Shown in pieces: positions 8,133-17,124 of a DNA stretch of 64,000 bases. Numbering within the stretch: position 1 is the stretch's first letter; every line of letters begins with the position of its first letter. Below the pieces are notes generated by a model. It had not been told where the DNA came from. It saw only the letters and a list, made by a program, of their open reading frames with translations, and ran no database searches. The stretch comes from CAWJJM01 sp963843275 (GTDB lineage Bacteria; Acidobacteriota; Thermoanaerobaculia; Multivoradales; JBCCEF01): NCBI GenBank assembly GCA_963843275.1, contig CAWJJM010000012.1, positions 434,001-498,000 of the forward strand, read 5' to 3'. Position numbers and translations under genes: made by a program.

Positions 8133-9415
8133 AGGTGGCGTTCAGCGTCGACGACGGGAGCGGCGGAGCCTGGGCCCGCCGGCTGGACCTCGCCGCCGCC
8201 GGGGTCGAGCCGGTGTTCCTGGGCTTCGGCGAAGCGGGTCCGGCCGGCCCTGTGGGACACCCCCTCCGGGGGCGGCCGCACGGCGACCTCCTGCTGCCGG
8301 ATTTTCCCCAGTTGGTGAGCGCTCTCGACGACAGCGGCGCCGAGGCATGCTTCGTCGCCGGCGGCGGGCCGTTGGCGTTGCTGGGGGGCGCCGCGGCGCG
8401 GCTCACCCACCGGCCCCTCGTCACCCTGCTCGACAGCCTCGACCACGTGCCGGGACCCGGCCCGCCCCGGGGCTCCCGGCCGGATCTGTTCCTGCTCGCC
8501 GGCGACGACCTGCTGGAGCGTGCCCTCGACGATCCGCGCTACGGCTCGACGCTGGTGCCGGTGGGGAACCCGGCCCTGGATCCCGAGCTCGGCGGCGACG
8601 GCGACACGGCCGGAGTGCACCGCGGCGCCGGGGCCCGGCTGGTCGGTTTCCTGGACCGCTGGCGGCGGGACGCCCTGGAGGCCGGCGAGCCGGAGCTCAG
8701 CGTCATCGTCCCGGCCTACAACGAGGAGGGCAACATCGTCGTGGTGTGCGACCGCCTGCTCGCGGCCCTGGCCGAGGTCTCGGCTGAGATCCTGGTGGTC
8801 GACGACGGCAGCCGGGACGCGACCTTCGCCCGGGCCCGCGGGCAGATGTGGCGCTCGCCCCGGATCCGGGCCTACAGCAAGCCCGCGCCGCGCGGCATGG
8901 GCAACGGGATCCGCTTCGGGATCGAGCGGGCGCGGGCGCGCTACCTGGCGGTCACCATGGGCGACGGGTCCGACGAGGTGGCGCGGCTCCCCGAGATGCT
9001 GGCGCGGGTGCGCGACGACGGCTGCTCGCTGGCCATCGGGTCGCGCTACCGTCATCGGCGCAACTACCGCAGCGTCCCGCTGCTGTACCGTTTCTGGAGC
9101 GCCTGCTTCCGCCTCGTCGCGCGGCTGCTGATCGGTTTCCGGCTCTCCGACTACACCAACGCCTTCCGCGTCTTCGACCGCGAGATCTTCCGGCGCTACG
9201 GGCCCGAGAGCGGGGGCTTCGAGATCTCGCCCGAGATCACCTTCAAGGCCTGGTTCACCAACCGCCGGATCGCCGAGGTGGACGTCTGCCACCTCAAGCG
9301 CGCCTCCGGCCAGAGCAGCTTCTCGTTCCTGCGCGCCGGACCGGGCTACGTCAAGATCGTCGTCAAGGCGTTCGTCCAGCGGCTGACCGGCCGCTGGTTC
9401 GTTCTCGATTGGTGA
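8129..9415 (+). CDS. GT2 glycosyltransferase with extra N-terminal domain
   Basis: 428 residues from the ATG that overlaps the preceding stop. The GT2 domain starts at about residue 189 (LSVIVPAYNEEGNI) with the nucleotide site VVDDGSRDAT and GDGSDE in the metal-binding region. GSRYRHRRNYR and SDYTNAFRVFDREI are typical of Dpm1/GtrB-like polyprenyl-phosphate glycosyltransferases. I see no clear C-terminal membrane pair. Residues 1-180 are additional: MKVAFSVDDG and VGNPALD resemble half of a GT-B fold without the rest of that enzyme. The domain could bind a nucleotide sugar or a partner protein, which is inference. It acts at the cytoplasmic side in glycan assembly. Confidence 0.85.
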   Translation: MKVAFSVDDGSGGAWARRLDLAAAGVEPVFLGFGEAGPAGPVGHPLRGRPHGDLLLPDFPQLVSALDDSGAEACFVAGGGPLALLGGAAARLTHRPLVTLLDSLDHVPGPGPPRGSRPDLFLLAGDDLLERALDDPRYGSTLVPVGNPALDPELGGDGDTAGVHRGAGARLVGFLDRWRRDALEAGEPELSVIVPAYNEEGNIVVVCDRLLAALAEVSAEILVVDDGSRDATFARARGQMWRSPRIRAYSKPAPRGMGNGIRFGIERARARYLAVTMGDGSDEVARLPEMLARVRDDGCSLAIGSRYRHRRNYRSVPLLYRFWSACFRLVARLLIGFRLSDYTNAFRVFDREIFRRYGPESGGFEISPEITFKAWFTNRRIAEVDVCHLKRASGQSSFSFLRAGPGYVKIVVKAFVQRLTGRWFVLDW

Positions 9416-9431
9416 GTGGAGGAGGCGCGGA

Positions 9432-10358
9432 GTGAAGATCCTGGTGACCGGAGGGCTGGGGGCGGTCGGCGCCCCGTTGACGGAGGAGCTGCGCCGGCGG
9501 GGCCACGAGGTGTGGGTGTTGGACCGGGCCCACCACCACGGCCTGCGCGGTGGTGGGTACTTCCGCTGCGACGTGGGAGAGCACCGGCAGCTCGCCGCCG
9601 TCTTCGACCGCGTCGGCTTCGACCTCGTCTACCATGCCGCCGCCGAGTTCGGCCGCATCAACGGCGAGCACTTCTACGAGAACCTCTGGCGCACCAATGC
9701 CGTCGGCACCAAGAACCTGATCCGCCTGCAGGAGGAGCGGGGCTTCCGCATGGTCGTGTTCTCCAGCTCCGAGATCTACGGCGACTGGGGAGGCGTGATG
9801 AGCGAGGAGGTGCCGGACGAGAACCCGATCCGGCAGCTCAACGACTACGCCGTGTCGAAGTGGGTCAACGAGCTCCAGGTGCGCAACTCGGCGGCGGTGC
9901 ACGGCACCGAGACGGTGGTGGTGCGGCTGTTCAACACCTACGGTCCCGGCGAGCCCTACAGCGAGTACCGCAGCGTGATCTGCAAGTTCGTCTACTGCGC
10001 CCTGCACGACCTGCCCTACCGGGTCTACCTCGACCACCACCGCACCTCCTCGTACGTCGACGACACGGTCCGCACCCTGGCCGAGATCAGCGCCCGCTTC
10101 CGTCCCGGGGCGGTGTACAACATCGCCGGCACGACCTACCACGACATCAAGACGATCTCCGACATGATCCTCGCCGGCACGGGCCGCGACGACCGCCGCG
10201 TCGAGTACGTGGACTTCGAGGTGCACAACACCCGCGACAAGAAGGCCACGACGGCGCGTGCCGAGGCCGAGCTCGGTCACCACGAGACGGTGGGGCTCGA
10301 CGAGGGCATCGCGCGGACCATCGCCTGGCAGCGGGAGGTCTACGGTGTGCGCGACTGA
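9432..10358 (+). CDS. NAD-dependent epimerase/dehydratase
   Basis: 308 residues from a GTG preceded by GGAGG. The Rossmann motif is GGLGAVG, with Val in place of the usual Ile. The catalytic region has FSSSEIYGDWG and the YxxxK pair in DYAVSKWVNE. NTYGPGEPYSEYRSVICKF and SSYVDDTVRTL are typical of dTDP-glucose-4,6-dehydratase-like and CDP-abequose-epimerase-like SDRs. It is the third gene of the operon and overlaps the dehydrogenase start by 14 bases. It should act on a nucleotide-linked hexose in the cytoplasm; the exact substrate cannot be read from the sequence. Confidence 0.82.
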   Translation: MKILVTGGLGAVGAPLTEELRRRGHEVWVLDRAHHHGLRGGGYFRCDVGEHRQLAAVFDRVGFDLVYHAAAEFGRINGEHFYENLWRTNAVGTKNLIRLQEERGFRMVVFSSSEIYGDWGGVMSEEVPDENPIRQLNDYAVSKWVNELQVRNSAAVHGTETVVVRLFNTYGPGEPYSEYRSVICKFVYCALHDLPYRVYLDHHRTSSYVDDTVRTLAEISARFRPGAVYNIAGTTYHDIKTISDMILAGTGRDDRRVEYVDFEVHNTRDKKATTARAEAELGHHETVGLDEGIARTIAWQREVYGVRD

Positions 10359-11574
10359 GGTTCCGCTGCGGCGCGCCGTCGTCGTCGGTGCCGGCTACGT
10401 CGGCCTGCCGTTGTGCCTGCACCTGGCCCGGACCGGCCTCGAGGTGGTCGCCGTCGACGTCGATCCGGAGGTCGTGCGCCAGATCAACGAGCGCACCGCG
10501 AAGATCGAGGAGAAGGAGGACTTCGAGGCCTTCTTCCGCCATCCGCAGGTGCAGAGCCACCTCTCGGCCCGGGGCGAGCCGGTCCCGGCGGACGCCTTCG
10601 TCATCGCCGTGCCGACGCCGGTTGCGAGCGACGACAGCCCCGACCTGGGGGCCGTGCGCGCCGCCTGCGCCTCGATCGTGCCGGTCCTGGCGCCGGGGAA
10701 CCTGGTGGTCGTCGAGTCGACCGTCCCGCCCTCGACCACCGAGGAGGTGGTGGTGCCGATCCTCGAATCGGGGGGGCTGCGGGTCGGCGAGGACCTTCTG
10801 GTCGCCCACTGCCCGGAGCGCATCCTCCCCGGCAACATCATGTCGGAGGCGGTGTACAACGCGCGCGTGGTCGGCGGCGTCGACGACCGCTCGACCCGTC
10901 GCGCCGTGGAGCTGTTCGGCCGCTTCGTCAAGGGCAAGCTGATGGAGACCACGCCGCGCACCGCCGAGTTCGTCAAGCTGATCGAGAACTCGTACCGCGA
11001 CGTCAACGTCGCCTTCGCCAACCAGACGGCGCTGCTCTGCCGCCAGCTCGGCGTCGACGTCCACGAGGCGATCGAGCTCGCCAACCACCACCCCCGGGTC
11101 GACATCCTGGCGCCCGGCATCGGGGTGGGCGGGCACTGCATCCCGATCGACCCCTGGTTCCTGGTCGCCGCCTGCCCCGAGCAGAGCACGCTGCTGCGCG
11201 CCGCGCGGGAGCTCAACGACGCCATGCCGCGGCGGACGGCGGACCGGATCCGCGAGGCCGTCGAGGGCCTGCCGTCGCCCCGCGTCGTCTGCCTGGGCGC
11301 GACCTACAAGCCCAACGTCCGCGACCTGCGCGAGAGCCCGGCGCTGGAGGTGGTGGCCGACCTGCGCGCCGGCGGTCTGGAGGTCGAGCTCTTCGATCCC
11401 CTCGTGCCGCGCTACCAGTGCGACTCGGTGCTCGGCGTGGTGCGGGGTGCCGACGCCCTCGCCATCCTCGTGCCCCACGACCTGATCGTCACCGAGCTGC
11501 GCTACCGCAAGCGGGAGATCCTCGCCGCCATGCGCCATCCGAACCTGCTCGCCTTCAGCCCCGGGGTGCTGTGA
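10345..11574 (+). CDS. wecC: UDP-N-acetyl-D-mannosaminuronate dehydrogenase (WecC-like)
   Basis: 409 residues from GTG 10345, with GGGAGG about seven bases upstream. It overlaps the previous gene by 14 bases. The NAD site VVVGAGYVGLPL begins at residue 12. VAHCPERILPGN is the hallmark of the ManNAc branch of nucleotide-sugar dehydrogenases. The catalytic Cys lies in GVGGHCIPIDPWF, and the C-terminal domain has GATYKPNVRDLRESPA. The enzyme oxidises UDP-ManNAc to UDP-ManNAcA with two NAD+. The following gene encodes the matching 2-epimerase, which supports the assignment. Coupled GTGA overlap with that gene. Confidence 0.88.
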   Translation: MCATEVPLRRAVVVGAGYVGLPLCLHLARTGLEVVAVDVDPEVVRQINERTAKIEEKEDFEAFFRHPQVQSHLSARGEPVPADAFVIAVPTPVASDDSPDLGAVRAACASIVPVLAPGNLVVVESTVPPSTTEEVVVPILESGGLRVGEDLLVAHCPERILPGNIMSEAVYNARVVGGVDDRSTRRAVELFGRFVKGKLMETTPRTAEFVKLIENSYRDVNVAFANQTALLCRQLGVDVHEAIELANHHPRVDILAPGIGVGGHCIPIDPWFLVAACPEQSTLLRAARELNDAMPRRTADRIREAVEGLPSPRVVCLGATYKPNVRDLRESPALEVVADLRAGGLEVELFDPLVPRYQCDSVLGVVRGADALAILVPHDLIVTELRYRKREILAAMRHPNLLAFSPGVL

Positions 11575-12720
11575 GCGGCTCCCGCGCCCGCCGGCGGGTG
11601 CTGGCCGTGGTCGGCACCCGTCCCGAAGCGATCAAGATGGCGCCGGTGGTGCTCGGGCTGCGCGACGAGCCCGAGGGCTTCGAGGTGACCCTGTGCGCCA
11701 CGGCGCAGCATCGCGAGATGCTCGACCGTGCGCTCGAGCCCTTCGGCCTGCGGCCGGACGTCGACCTCGACGTGATGCGCCCCGGCCAGACGCTCACCGA
11801 CGTCGCCGCCCGGGTGCTGGAGCGCTTCGACCGGGTGCTCGTCGAGCGGCGGCCGGATCTCGTCCTCGTCCAGGGGGACACCACGACGGTGCTGGCGGCT
11901 TCGCTGGCGGCGTTCCACCGCGGCGTCGAGGTGGGGCACGTCGAGGCCGGGTTGCGCACCGGCGATCTCGGCCGGCCCTTCCCCGAGGAGCTCAACCGGC
12001 GGGTCACCGACCTGGTCGCCCGCTTCCACTTCGCTCCGACGCGGCGCGCCGCCGCGGCGCTGCACGCCGAGGGCGTCCCCGCCGACCGGGTCCACGTGAC
12101 CGGCAACACCGTGGTCGACGCCCTGCGCTGGATCGAGCGGACGTTGCCGCCGGCCACCGCCGCCCCGGGGCTCGGTGCTGGTGACCACCCACCGGCGCGA
12201 GAGCTTCGGCGCACCGATGCGCCGCTCCCTGGCGGCGGTCCGCCGTCTCGCCGACCGCTTCGGCGGCCTCCGCTTCGTCTTCCCGGTCCACCCCAACCCC
12301 GAAGTGGTGGCCGCCGCCGAGGTGCTCGCCGGCGCCGCCAACGTGGAGCGGGTGGAACCGGCCGGGTATCCGCAGCTGGTGGCCTGGCTGCGTGCCGCGC
12401 GGCTGGTGATCACCGACAGCGGCGGCCTGCAGGAGGAGGCGCCGGCCTTCGGTGTGCCCACCCTGGTGCTGCGCGAGACCACCGAGCGTCCCGAGGGGAT
12501 CGAGGCGGGGGTCGCACGGCTGGTCGGCACCGACGCGGCGCGCATCTTCACCGAGGCGGAGCGCCTGCTCTCCGATCCCGCGGCGCACGCCGCGATGTCG
12601 CGGATCGCCAACCCCTACGGGGACGGCCGCGCCGCGGCGCGGATCGTCGACGTGCTCGCCGCCCGCGCGGCGACGCCGTTCGATCCCGCAACGGCGGCGG
12701 CCGCGGAAGCCGGCCGCTGA
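11571..12720 (+). CDS. wecB: UDP-GlcNAc 2-epimerase, non-hydrolysing (WecB-like), frameshifted
   Basis: The start is GTG 11571, overlapping the wecC stop. The first part, in phase to about 12170, has VVGTRPEAIKMAPV, TAQHREMLD, VQGDTTTVLA, GHVEAGLRTGD and PEELNRR. The second part begins in another phase with LVTTHRRESFG and continues through FPVHPNP, ITDSGGLQEEAP and ETTERPEG to the stop. All family motifs are therefore present in order but split between two phases. Removing one base within 12163-12171 (ccccggggc) rejoins them into about 382 residues, the normal length. The enzyme interconverts UDP-GlcNAc and UDP-ManNAc, feeding WecC. The break is probably a sequence error; a true frameshift would inactivate the enzyme. 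Confidence 0.85.
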
Positions 12721-12730
12721 CCGTCGGCCG

Positions 12731-14092
12731 TCATCCCGAGATGCGGGCGAACAGGCGCTGGTGGGCGCGTGCCGCGGCCGCCGCGGAGGGAGCGGCAGGG
12801 GGGACCGCGGCGCGCGTGGCGCGGCCGAGCGCCGTGCCGATCGCCTCGGCCAGCCCGGCGGCACCGCGCTCCGGTGCGACCACGGCCCCGCCGCCGCCGC
12901 CGCGCAGGCGCTCGCCCACCGCTCCGTGGTCGAAGGCGACGACCGGACAGCCGGCGTGCCAGCACTCGGTCAGCGTCAGGCCGAACGACTCGGGCACGAT
13001 GGAAGGGAGCACGGCCACGTCGACGCCCCGGGCCGCCAGCAGGCGGGGTAGCGAACCGGCGCGGTAGTAGCCGCGCAGGTGGACGCCCGGGAGCCCCCGG
13101 AGCGCGCGCGCGACCTCGGCTTCACCGCCCCCGAGCACCCACCACTCCGGTGGCGCCGCGCCGCTGCGCCGGCACGCCTCCATCACCGGTGCGACGAGCC
13201 CACCTCCCTTGTGCAGGCGGGTCCCTCCGACGAAGGCCACGCGCTGCACCCCGTCGGGGGCGCGGCGCTTCACGGGCGGGAGGTCGAGACCGGGCTCGAC
13301 GACGAACAGCCGTCCTGGCTCGAGCCCCGGGAACAGGCGGCCGACGGTGCGGCGCTGGAACTCGGAGGGGAAGACCAGGGCCGTGGCGGCGGCGAGCAGC
13401 TCGGCCACCGCCTCGCGGCGGGAGGACTGGTCGTCGCGCGCCACGCGGTGGTCGACCGACAGGCAGCGCAGGCAACGCTCCGCGTCGCGGCTGTAGTGAC
13501 AGAAGCGCCCGGCGGGCAGCTCCAGCAGGTGCGGCCGCGGGCAGAAGGCGCCGAAGTCGTGCAGCGAGACGACGACGGCCAGGCCGCGCTCCGCGACCGC
13601 GGCCAGCGTCCGTGGCGGCAGGGTGCCGAGGTTCTCCACGTGGAGGACCGACGCCCCGACCCGGTCGGCGGCCCAGGCCAGGGCGTCGGCGAGGGCCGGA
13701 TCGGCGCAGGCAGGGAAGGGGGCGGGACCGGCCGGCGGCCGGGTGATGGGCGGTCCGGCCAGCGCCAGCTCGTGCCCGCCGCGGCCCACCTCGAGCCGGT
13801 AGCGGTCACCGTAGGGAAAGAGCAGCGCCCGCCCCGTCTCCCCGGCGTGGCGGTGGCGCTGGATGGCGGCGATCTGCACGCCGCCGAGACGGCGTTCCGG
13901 CGGCGTCTCGAGGAGGCCGAGGACGGCGACCTGCGGCACGTTGGAGGCGTCGTCCGCGGGCTGGTGCCGGGCCCGGTCGCGCCGGTCGAGCGCCCGATCG
14001 ACCAGGCGGTCGGCGAGCGCCCGCCATCCCTCGTCCGCGAGCCGCCCGAGCCAGCCCGGTCCGGCGGTGCGCGCCGCGGTGCCGAGGCTCAC
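12731..14092 (-). CDS. GT4-family glycosyltransferase
   Basis: 453 residues. The protein has a GT-B layout: an N-terminal half with VSLHDFGAFCPRPHL and a Cys-rich stretch (FCHYSRDAERCLRCL), then a donor half with VAFVGGTRLHKGGG and the E-x7-E region PESFGLTLTE near residue 370. The Cys-rich stretch and the paired SLHDF are common in GT4 enzymes of exopolysaccharide loci. The start ATG overlaps the stop of the GT2-GT4 fusion by four bases, so the two are cotranscribed. It converges on wecB with a 10-base gap. It should transfer a sugar from a nucleotide donor to a growing polymer in the cytoplasm; the specificity is unknown. Confidence 0.85.
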   Translation of the reverse strand: MSLGTAARTAGPGWLGRLADEGWRALADRLVDRALDRRDRARHQPADDASNVPQVAVLGLLETPPERRLGGVQIAAIQRHRHAGETGRALLFPYGDRYRLEVGRGGHELALAGPPITRPPAGPAPFPACADPALADALAWAADRVGASVLHVENLGTLPPRTLAAVAERGLAVVVSLHDFGAFCPRPHLLELPAGRFCHYSRDAERCLRCLSVDHRVARDDQSSRREAVAELLAAATALVFPSEFQRRTVGRLFPGLEPGRLFVVEPGLDLPPVKRRAPDGVQRVAFVGGTRLHKGGGLVAPVMEACRRSGAAPPEWWVLGGGEAEVARALRGLPGVHLRGYYRAGSLPRLLAARGVDVAVLPSIVPESFGLTLTECWHAGCPVVAFDHGAVGERLRGGGGGAVVAPERGAAGLAEAIGTALGRATRAAVPPAAPSAAAAARAHQRLFARISG

Positions 14093-16233
14093 CGGCGGAC
14101 CCCGGCGACCAGGCCCCGGTAGAGGTCCTCGATCTCGTCCGCGTGCTCGGCGAGGCTCCTGACGCGCCGGGCGGGAGCCACCCGCAGCCCCTCGGGCGCG
14201 TCGAGACAGCGTTCGACGAGGGCCCGCAGCTCCCCCGGCCGCTGCGGGGAGAAGGTCCAGACGCCCGGTCCGCCGGCGGTCTCGGGAAGCGCCCCGCGGT
14301 CACTGCCCAACACCGGGATGCCGCGGGCCAGGGCCTCCTGCGCCACCAGGCAGAAGCTCTCCAGGCCGAGGGAGGGCACGATCAGCACGTCGATCGTGGC
14401 GAACACCGCCTCCTTGTCCGACTCGTCGAAGGTGCCGCGGAGCTCGACCGGTCCCGCGGCGGCGAGGGCCTCGAGCTCGCGGGTGTAGACGGCGTCGGCG
14501 GACGGATCGCCCCAGAGGGTGAGCCGCGCCCGGCCCGGATCGAGGCCGGCGAACGCCGCGGCGGCGAGGTGGGGACCCTTGTGGGGCAGCAGCGAGCCGA
14601 TGCAGCCGAAGCGGACCGGCGCTCCGGCCGGCCGGGGGGGGCGTGGGGGCCCGTCGGCCGCGGGGACGCCGTACGGGAGCACGTGGACCGGCCGCCCGGC
14701 CGGCAGGGCCCCGAACGCGCGGTAGCTGCGGTGGAGGAAGTGGGACCCGCAGACGAAGGCGCTCGCCGCGGCGAGCGCCCGACGCATGCGGCGCGCCCGG
14801 GCCCGGTAGAGCAGCCGGTTCAGCAGCGCGGCCGGAGGGCGGCGGGTCAGCGGCAGGCAGCGCGAGCACTTCGCGGCCCCGGGCCCCGAGCACGCGCGGC
14901 GCTCGCGGTCGAGCAGGTTGGCGCGGGCGCAGAGCGGCCACCAGTCCTGGAGCTGGAAGAGCAGCGGGATCCCGCGGCGGGCGGCCAGCGGGGCGAGCGA
15001 CGCGCAGTGGCCGGCGAGGTGGTGCACGTGGACCAGCTCGGGACGGGTCTCGTCGAGGAAGCGGGCGAAGTCCCGCTCGACCCGGGGCCAGCGCAGGGCG
15101 GCGCGGGCGAGCGGATCGCGCTGGGTGAAGTCGTTGACGACGAGCCGCACGCGCACCCCCTCGTCGATCAGCTCGAGGGCGTCGCCCCCGGCCCGTCTCG
15201 GGTCGGAGATCCGCGCGTAGACGGACACCTCGCGCCGCCCCGCCTGCCCGCGCGCCAGCCAGGCGGCGTAGCTCTCGGTGCCGGCGTGGTTCCAGGGCGG
15301 CCAGCCGTGGACCACGTGGACCACCCGCTGCGGTGGCACCGGCGCCGCCGCCCGGGCCGGCCGCAGCGCGTCGACCACACGCTCCCGCACGCTCCGCAGC
15401 GGATCGTCGCGCAGGAAACGCGCCACCCGCGGCAGGTAGTCGGGGTGTCGCCGCCGCAGGTGCCGGTGGGCCACGGCGACCCGTCGTCCGCGCGAGCGGC
15501 CGAAGCTGCGCTGCCCCTCGTGGTAGACGAAGGTGGCGTCGTCGAGGACGTGCTCCCAACCGGCGTGCAGGGCGCGCGTGCACCACTCGCTCTCCTCGCC
15601 GTAGCCGAGGCCGAAGGCGGTCTCGTCGAACGGGCCCACCGCGTCGAGGGCCTCGCGGCGCAGATAGAGGCAGACGCCGACGCCGGTGGGCAGCCGCGGG
15701 TACCGGCGCTGCGACACCCGCTCGACCAGCGCTGCGAAGCGGTCGACGTCCCAACCCGCCGGGAGGACGTTGGACTCCAGCCAGCGGGGGAGCGAGCAGA
15801 TGGTGGCGTCGTTGGAGAACGGGGTGACGCTGGCGATGCGAGGATGCGAAGCGGCGGCGCGGTGGAGCTTGTCGAGCCAGCCGGCGGTCACCCGCGTGTC
15901 GCTGTTGAGCAGGACGACGTCGCCGGACGACTCGCGCATGCCCCGGTTGACCGCGGTGACGAATCCACCGCGGGCGGGCTGGCGGAGGATGCGCACCCGG
16001 TCGGCGGGGCACCCGTCGACCCCTCCCAACGCCGCCTCGACGGCCGGCTCCTGGGGACCGTCGACGACCAACAGCAGGCGATGGCTCCCCAGATCCGTGT
16101 GCCGGAGCAGGCTGTCGAGGCAGCGCGCCAGGGCCGCCGCGGCGCCGTGGACGGGCACGATCACGTCGACGGGTCCGGGCGAACGGTCCGGAACGGCGGG
16201 GGCGTCGGTCAAGGTCGGGGCGTCGGCGGGCAC
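14089..16233 (-). CDS. Bifunctional GT2-GT4 glycosyltransferase
   Basis: 714 residues from GTG 16233. Residues 21 to about 250 form a GT2 domain: VDVIVPVHGAA, the acidic metal-site segment LLNSDTRVTAGWLDKL and the acceptor-side GYGEESEWCTRAL. From about residue 300 a GT4 domain begins with VVHVVHGWPPWNHAGTES and LQDWWPLCARANLL. It includes FGCIGSLLPHKGPH and the nucleotide-sugar region PSLGLESFCLVAQEAL. A Cys-rich insert (CSGPGAAKCSRCLPL) resembles that of the neighbouring GT4. Two active sites in one chain suggest consecutive sugar additions to the same lipid-linked glycan. It is the first gene of a minus-strand pair and is divergent from the methyltransferase. Confidence 0.88.
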   Translation of the reverse strand: MPADAPTLTDAPAVPDRSPGPVDVIVPVHGAAAALARCLDSLLRHTDLGSHRLLLVVDGPQEPAVEAALGGVDGCPADRVRILRQPARGGFVTAVNRGMRESSGDVVLLNSDTRVTAGWLDKLHRAAASHPRIASVTPFSNDATICSLPRWLESNVLPAGWDVDRFAALVERVSQRRYPRLPTGVGVCLYLRREALDAVGPFDETAFGLGYGEESEWCTRALHAGWEHVLDDATFVYHEGQRSFGRSRGRRVAVAHRHLRRRHPDYLPRVARFLRDDPLRSVRERVVDALRPARAAAPVPPQRVVHVVHGWPPWNHAGTESYAAWLARGQAGRREVSVYARISDPRRAGGDALELIDEGVRVRLVVNDFTQRDPLARAALRWPRVERDFARFLDETRPELVHVHHLAGHCASLAPLAARRGIPLLFQLQDWWPLCARANLLDRERRACSGPGAAKCSRCLPLTRRPPAALLNRLLYRARARRMRRALAAASAFVCGSHFLHRSYRAFGALPAGRPVHVLPYGVPAADGPPRPPRPAGAPVRFGCIGSLLPHKGPHLAAAAFAGLDPGRARLTLWGDPSADAVYTRELEALAAAGPVELRGTFDESDKEAVFATIDVLIVPSLGLESFCLVAQEALARGIPVLGSDRGALPETAGGPGVWTFSPQRPGELRALVERCLDAPEGLRVAPARRVRSLAEHADEIEDLYRGLVAGVRR

Positions 16234-16257
16234 CGGGAGCGGGGCGCCGCGCCGCCG

Positions 16258-17124
16258 ATGCTATCGTGGCGGATCACGCCCGAGCGGAGAACGACGACGG
16301 GAGCCACCTCGACGGAGGGTGGCCGGCGGACGCAGGACGGCCGCGCCGGGGAGCTCGACCGGGAGCTCTACGCGGCGGTCCCTGCCGGCTACTACGACCA
16401 CGCCTATGCCCGCGGCCGGGGTGTGCAGTGGTTCTGGCACCACCACCGGTTCGCCCGGGTGGATGCCGCGCTGCCGCCGCGGCTCGACCGCATCCTCGAC
16501 CTGGGGTGCGGCCCCGGGACCTATCTGGGACGCTTGGCGCTGCCGTTCGCCTACGGTCTGGGGATCGATCTCGCGGTGGCCCAGATCGCCTACGCCCGCC
16601 GGCGCCACGGCCGCCCCGGGTTGGAGTTCCGCGCCGCGGACGTCACCGCCCTCGAGCGGCTCGACCCGTTCGACGCCGTGGTCTGCATCGAGCTGATCGA
16701 GCACCTGCCCCCGGCCGACACCGTCACCCTCCTCAGCTGCGCCTACGACCTGCTGCGCCCCGGGGGCTCGCTGGTGCTGACGACGCCGAACTTCCGCAGC
16801 GGCTGGCCGCTGATCGAGTGGGCCGTCAGCCGGGTCGGCGCCGTCGACTACCGCGCCCAGCACATCAACCGGTTCGACACGCGGCGGCTGCGCGCGGCGG
16901 CCGCCGAGGCGGGCTTCGTCGACCTGCGGATCGAGACCTTCTACCTGGCGGCGCCGTTCGTCGCCGCGGTGTCGCGCCGGCTGGCCGAACGGGCGCTGCG
17001 CTGGGAGCGACCCTGGGCGTCGCGGTGGGGGTACGAGATCCTCCTGTCCGCCCGCCGTCCCTCGGTCGACGCCGCGGCGGCGGCCGGCGCGGTGGCGGTG
17101 ACCTCGACGTCCAGCAGCAGGTGA
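16258..17124 (+). CDS. Class I SAM-dependent methyltransferase
   Basis: 288 residues from ATG 16258, the only in-frame start after the divergent neighbour. SAM motif I is DLGCGPGTYLG at residues 81-91, followed by GIDLAVAQIAYARRR. Motif II-like VVCIELIEHLPPAD and post-motif LRPGGSLVLTTPN are typical of Methyltransf_11/23 proteins. The first 35 residues are polar and probably disordered. Context suggests methylation of a sugar or lipid-linked glycan; an O-antigen chain-capping enzyme would be one possibility. The last 184 bases overlap the 3' end of the opposing membrane-protein gene. Confidence 0.82.
   Translation: MLSWRITPERRTTTGATSTEGGRRTQDGRAGELDRELYAAVPAGYYDHAYARGRGVQWFWHHHRFARVDAALPPRLDRILDLGCGPGTYLGRLALPFAYGLGIDLAVAQIAYARRRHGRPGLEFRAADVTALERLDPFDAVVCIELIEHLPPADTVTLLSCAYDLLRPGGSLVLTTPNFRSGWPLIEWAVSRVGAVDYRAQHINRFDTRRLRAAAAEAGFVDLRIETFYLAAPFVAAVSRRLAERALRWERPWASRWGYEILLSARRPSVDAAAAAGAVAVTSTSSSR

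Noticed and set aside
11571..12720. Programmed frameshifting in wecB
   Set aside because: There is no slippery heptamer or pseudoknot at the junction, and several unrelated genes in the window show the same kind of break.
14143..16257. Open phase continuous with the methyltransferase gene on its 5' side
   Set aside because: This stretch is the antisense of the GT2-GT4 gene. The methyltransferase starts at ATG 16258.
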